A stretch of DNA of 64,000 bases from Adiantum capillus-veneris (taxonomy: Eukaryota > Streptophyta > Polypodiopsida > Polypodiales > Pteridaceae), in contig CM043945.1 of assembly GCA_014529385.2 (NCBI GenBank), positions 98,434,612 through 98,498,611 on the forward strand, in the 5' to 3' direction. Positions 58,871 through 64,000 of this stretch are shown here, piece after piece. Every line of letters begins with the position of its first letter. The first letter of the stretch is position 1. The notes beneath the pieces were generated by a model, which made no database searches, was not told the DNA's origin, and worked only from the letters and a program-made list of their open reading frames with translations. The position numbers were made by a program, and so were the translations under genes.

Positions 58871-61861
58871 CTTGTTGAGAGCACTGGGATCCTTTACATG
58901 GAAAAATTTTGTAACACGATTGTGTATAAGTATGAGAAAAGGATGTAAGCTAGATGTACGTAGAGCAAAGCTCCCCCCTTGGGGTCTTATAATGCAAATA
59001 GGGGCTTTTTTAGTGCATGGCCATGAGATAGAGGTGTAGCGTTTGATGTAATCAGAGCAACCCCCCTGTTCCCTTTTTCTATGTGTTCAAAGGTCTGGAA
59101 CATTCACTATGTAAAATTTTCCTATATCATGTGCGTTCACCAGAATGGATTAAAAGTACCCCTTATAGACCTTATCTACACATGTTTCTGTAACTTTACA
59201 AGAATACAAAATCCCTTATGTTGAACACGTGTGCTATGTTACATATACTTTAGTGAACTCCCCAGGTCAAAGGCCTCACAAATCCTATGCACTAAGCATT
59301 CACACTAGAAATTGACCAAACAAGGAGCCAATTTTTACTTCCTCGTGTCCACCTCGTGTTCTTAGGAATGTTTTGGTTAAGCCATTTCTTTGGTATTTGA
59401 AACCACATGTGACCCCTATTGTTATAGTATCCAACCAAAGGTTTCTTGATTAGCGGTTTACATAGGCTCGATTGGTACATATCTTCTATATTAACAATGC
59501 ATGTATCTATAATTTATGTTACACTTTCTCTATCCAAATGAGCTACATAGTAAAAATCAAATCCACAATTTAACAGTTAAGTTCACAAGGTAATAGCTAT
59601 TGGTATCATCTTTAGCAATACCAAAGAAATAGCTACCAATAGCTCATGAATAGGGATATTTAAGAAGATTTGATACCAAAAACTTGTCAACACTACTCAA
59701 AAAGGTGGAAACTCAAAGGCTTTACAATATATGTATGATGAAACATGATTCAATAATAAGTGACCCTTATACATCGACACCTTCATCTCAAGTTGTCATT
59801 TCTCTAAGTCAAGCTTGGCATAGGCATAGTATGGAAACAATAACATGTTGGAAAGCAAGAATTTAGCTTTCTCAACTTGTGAAACGTTGTTAATGATATA
59901 CATTCAACATCCCCAAATGAGGAAATCTTGACAAAGGTTATGATCCACTTTAATAAGAATAACCATTAATGATTAAACTGAAATCAAAATATTGCTTGAA
60001 TTTCTGATTAAGACTTGAGACTTGAAACATCTTACAGGCAAATAAAAATATCCATAAAGTTCAACAATAATTCTCAAATCTGTATGAAACTATAGTAATC
60101 TAAATTAAATACTCTCACTCAATGCGACACCATTTAACAAAAAAACACATTTATATTGCATTTATAGAGGAATACAGCCTCATGAAAATAATTACAAACG
60201 GAGACAATGCTGTTGTTATTATGCTTCTCTTACAAGTATTTATCTTCCTCATCTAGAGATTCATATACACTTGAGTATTTGTGTGTCTATGACACTAGGG
60301 AAGATAGTAGTACTATATGGATGTATTTTCTAAGAGCTCCTAGAGAGTACCTATTGGTTCAAGATTCTATAAAAAAATTCTACTATTCTTATCAAAATCC
60401 TTTAACATCGTAGTGAAAGGTTCCTCATGGAACAAAAATAGAGTAATTTCCATCTTTGCACATGGTTGCTTGCTCATGTCCTCTAAAAAGAAGTTGACTC
60501 TGTAAGTAAACAACAGATTATGTGAGCACAAAGTTATAAAGTAGAAAATGATAATCCAATGACAACTATACAAAGAATAAATTATAAGAAAAATCTTTGA
60601 TGACTCTCCATAGATAACACAACTTACTTGCATTCTGAGACTCAATCACATGCTACACAACTATAGATGGCGCGCCAAAGCCATCAACAAAATAGCACCA
60701 CCCAGTGTTATGAGGTATAAAGCCTAAACATTGAAAGCCATAAAGAGGTTTATTCTATCCAGCATGATAAACTTAAAGATGGAGATGATGTTAAGCTCTG
60801 AATACAAGCTACAAGGGTAGTTTTCTTACCATTTTATCTTTATGTTGGAGATGAACCCTTGCAAAGCCCACACACTATTCACACCTCCTATTTTTGTGGT
60901 ATTCAAGTCATGTGAGCTCATATTTTTTCCATCTTCGGGAGTAGAGGTTTCCATGTATTGTGAGTGAATAAACTTAGAACGAGTAGAATCTTGTTTCATG
61001 GTGTAATGGAGGTGAGAGAAGGACGAGGAGATAACTTGGTGTGAAACTATGTGGTGGCCAAGGGGAAGAGATGGGGGAGGAGCTTGCTTGGTGCTACAAT
61101 GGAGATGGGAGAAAGCAGAGAGATAGTGTTAGACTATAGGGGGTGCATGTGGTTGTTGCAGCAATGGAGAGCTTAAAAAAGAGTTTGTAGAGAGAGAAAA
61201 TCACTTTTTAGCTATAGAATAGGTTTGGAAAGACTTTGGAGAGTGGAAAATGATGTTTTGAACTTTTTTGAAAAAATTCAATTTTTCGTATTTTTTAGTG
61301 CACGTTTTTTACTTTTGGAGGTCAAAAATACTTTTTTTACCATGAAATAAGTTTGGGGACCTTTTAAAGAGAGAAAACTTGAAATTTGATTTTTTTTTAA
61401 AATTTGAACTTTTTAGTGTATTTTTAAATCCGGACCAAAAAGTGGGGGAAAAAAGGTCAAAGTGGTCCCCCCCCGTCGCCTTCTCCTAGCCACCTCCCTT
61501 ACCTTCTCACTAGGTAAGATGCCATAAAGAGGTGTAAGGCTACCTTGTCTCCCTATTTTTTGAGGGTATAGAGTGTGTCCACCACCCTCTTCCTATTGGC
61601 TGGCCTCTAATTAACCTTAATTCCAAAGGGCCCCTAGAGGGTTCATATTTTTCCTAATGCTTGACATCATCAAAGCTAGCTATTAGCATTTGCATCACCT
61701 TTAAGAATTAGACAAACATTTGCACAAAAAACTTTTGAACTCTCACTTGACCATCCATGCTTCATCTACTAGTTGATCTCTTAGTGGTTTTGGAATTTTG
61801 GGGAAACTAAAAACCGGAGGGTTGGCCTTAAATCAATAGCATAGATCCCCCATCAACATTT

Positions 61862-64000
61862 GTTTTTGGGCAATATAAAGATCCTTTCATTAGTGAAAAA
61901 AATTGCCCAACAGAATTCATATTATACTAAAGAGGACAACATCAAAAGGTGGGGAGACTCTAATGAAAAACAAGATATGTACAATGATGGCTAAATCAGG
62001 ATATGAGACGAGAAAACAACCACATTGGTGGGCAATAGTGCCATCCATCTAGGTGCCCCATGAGCTATGGTGAAAAAAGGCCCTTGTCACCAAAGTCGCA
62101 CAAGAAGGCCTCATTGCACTCTTGCATGCGGTCAGAGTTGCCTTGAAGCCTCTCAAACTATCCCTGAGTGTGATGTCTTGTACAGCCTCTGCGGTGGGAT
62201 GGGTCGTGCCTCAAAGATGCGGAAGCATCAGGATCTCTAGATGAACCAAAGTGTTAGGCTGTAGATGAGCTCCCAACAACACTCTCTATCTCTCCTCCAG
62301 TCTTCAGGTACAAGCTCTATGGCGGGTTGGAGTCTAGGCCGACCCTCCTAAATCACAATCATCCTTAAATGAAGCCACCTTGAAAAGCAAAAGTGTTAGG
62401 CGTGTGAGTGTATCAGCTAGCGGTTGGAGTCCAGGTCGACCCTCCTAAATCACAATCATCCTTAAATGAAGCCACCTTGAAAAACAAAGTGTTCTGCGTA
62501 TGAAAGTGCATGCATCAATTGAAGTATGAAAAGCCAAATGTGCTATGCTATGGGGCAATCCCATAGACAGTGGCACTGTGTCTCAAGTGTATGGTCACAT
62601 GCGATACATTTAGTAGAGTGATTGCTATGCACCGACCAACTCCCAACTATAGTAGCCTAAAGGAAAACTAGCCATTGGAACATAGTGACTCTCCTCAATG
62701 TTTTACTATCCCACACGCACCCCCAAAAATTTCACAAGCAGTTAGTCATGAGACCCTCCTCTTGCCAATGGTCCATTGCAACAGGATGAATGTGTCTCTA
62801 CACTACCAATATGTGATCCTAGCCATTCTATATACTAGAAAAAAGGAGTCCTTGTGTGATAGGCTAGAGTAAAAGAATCCCACCAAAACCACTCTCTTGA
62901 GTCCTATTGCACTTGCATCAAGGGGCAATTTCCCAACACCCATAGTCATCAGTGTCCTGACTCAAGAGCTGACGGTTATCACACAAGTCCTCCCACTGAT
63001 GCCCACAATTTAAATCTACTAAAAGTATCACATGGCCACCTCTGGTGCCTCAGTAGTGACTTTGTGGAGGTAGCCCTCTCTCTAAACCTCAAAGAAAATG
63101 AAGAGCCCTACATCTGACCAAGCCCAAATTGCAATGAGTACCTCTAGTCGAGTGAAAGAAGCACTCAACACCCTTTGGTGCCTTAGTGTTGAATCTGTGG
63201 AGGTATCCCTCTCTCTAAACTTCAAACAGCACGAAGAAACCTAGATATGGGGAGCCCTCACTATAATGAGTACCTCTAGTTGAGTGAAAACCCCCTCCAA
63301 CAGGGAACCTCCAGCTCAAGAAGGGTATACCACAATGATGATATAGCCTTTACAATTTCCCAACACATTCTTTGCATCCCCCACATGTCTTGTAATTGAT
63401 GGACCAAAACCTCCTCAAGAAGTGATGTAAACTATAGTATGTCCCCAAAAGTACAGACTAGAGCCTCTACCATGGAACACCAAGAGACATGAGGTCAACT
63501 ACCAACCATGTGACCTCCGTGTGTGCTGACGGAAGGGTTCCATGTAAGTAGCTATCTCAGTTGCTCCTCAATGCATGTGAGTTGGTGCTTCTCAAGGCCA
63601 CTCCACAGATACTCCCAAGACTAAAGCAAGGTCAAAGAAAAATGGTCCTTCCATCTCCTACTCAAGCCCACTCTACGCATCTCTTCAATAATTGAGTGAG
63701 TCAAAGGGCTGCATGGGCCTCTAGTCGATGGAACTCGAGAATGAATCCGCTGAAGCAAAAACTCTTCTAGAGCTCCTCCCTAAAACAAGACCTTTGACAA
63801 TGAGCTTCCCAAAGAAAGCTCTATGGTGCCATGCTGGGCTGATCCCCAACCCTCTATGAGAGGAAGGTAAGGTAATGGAATGCTAGGAAACTTTGGCTCA
63901 AGAAAGCTATGCATCCCATAATCAAGCTCTCAACTATCTGCTACAAGAGCTCAAGGAAATCTAGAAAAACATGATGATGTACCACATAATAGCAAAAAGC
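61862..64000 (-). pseudogene. LINE-like remnant, right-arm copy
   Basis: The inverted copy of 5600-7609. The zf-RVT-like motif is at 62534-62610 on the minus strand with the same internal stop. The 3' hairpin-like end is near 61870. The A tail is shorter than in the left arm. The 5' part leaves the window. Confidence 0.4.

Larger units (their letters stand above)
57808..64000 (-). repeat. right arm of the large inverted duplication
   Basis: The reverse complement of 5466-12138. It continues past the end of the window. It lacks the TTAA element found in the left arm and instead keeps about 770 bp (58890-59655) that the left arm has lost. Confidence 0.9.

Overview
The window looks like nuclear DNA of a land plant with a large, repeat-filled genome. 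Evidence: plant-type Ty1/copia and Ty3/gypsy retrotransposons, including a chromodomain-bearing chromovirus; primer-binding sites complementary to initiator-Met and Asp tRNAs; long CT/GA/CA microsatellites; and one gene fragment resembling a plant starch-granule factor (coiled coil plus CBM48). The lineage (gymnosperm, fern, lycophyte or angiosperm) cannot be decided from this sequence. No rRNA, tRNA, CRISPR or bacterial-type genes were seen. A run of 200 N at 18808-19007 is an assembly gap.

Layout. 1-5130: two decayed copia fragments (minus at 1-2495 with the reverse transcriptase deleted; plus at 3760-5130), the second split by a 660-bp inverted-repeat DNA transposon with a perfect 8-bp target duplication. 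5466-12138 and 57808-64000 are the two arms of a large inverted duplication (at least about 6.2 kb, 45.7 kb apart). Each carries a LINE-like remnant and tandem hairpin units. The left arm also holds a TTAA-flanked element that is absent at the matching right-arm site. 12.8-16.5 kb is AT-rich, low in recognisable repeats, with one possible host exon. 17-22.5 kb holds pieces of LTR elements around the gap.

22519-32954 is the centrepiece: an LTR chromovirus about 10.4 kb long with 2.7-kb LTRs, PBS, polypurine tract and a near-perfect target duplication. Its gag-pol is broken by stops, frameshifts and a deletion in the integrase zinc finger. Each LTR contains a 47-codon open exon beginning with ATG and ending at a strong splice donor. 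A matching-phase acceptor lies just inside the element and opens an unrecognised reading frame upstream of gag. This predicts a spliced leader ORF whose intron removes the PBS.

33.5-40.6 kb: a six-unit tandem array with a palindromic AT motif, a second copy of the 8-9-bp-TSD element, a decayed minus-strand gypsy protease-RT of the Tat/Athila/Ogre type, and an intact 290-codon ORF with W-x-P-K motifs directly upstream of a polypurine tract and LTR. 41476-42812 is the full TTAA-flanked element. 43-46.2 kb: an LTR matching the one at 20.3-20.9 kb but inverted, an unrecognised 203-codon ORF, and a 409-bp tandem duplication carrying PBS-like sites. 47167-47569: the CBM48/PTST-like host gene fragment. 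50.5-53.4 kb: a patchwork of gypsy and copia fragments in both orientations. 53530-55725: a non-coding LTR element whose polypurine tract is a 31-G run.

Almost every coding piece is a dead transposon. The parts most likely to repay attention are the LTR-borne spliced ORF, the TTAA element with its empty site, the 290-codon 3' ORF, and the DNA transposon whose removal restores a copia reading frame.
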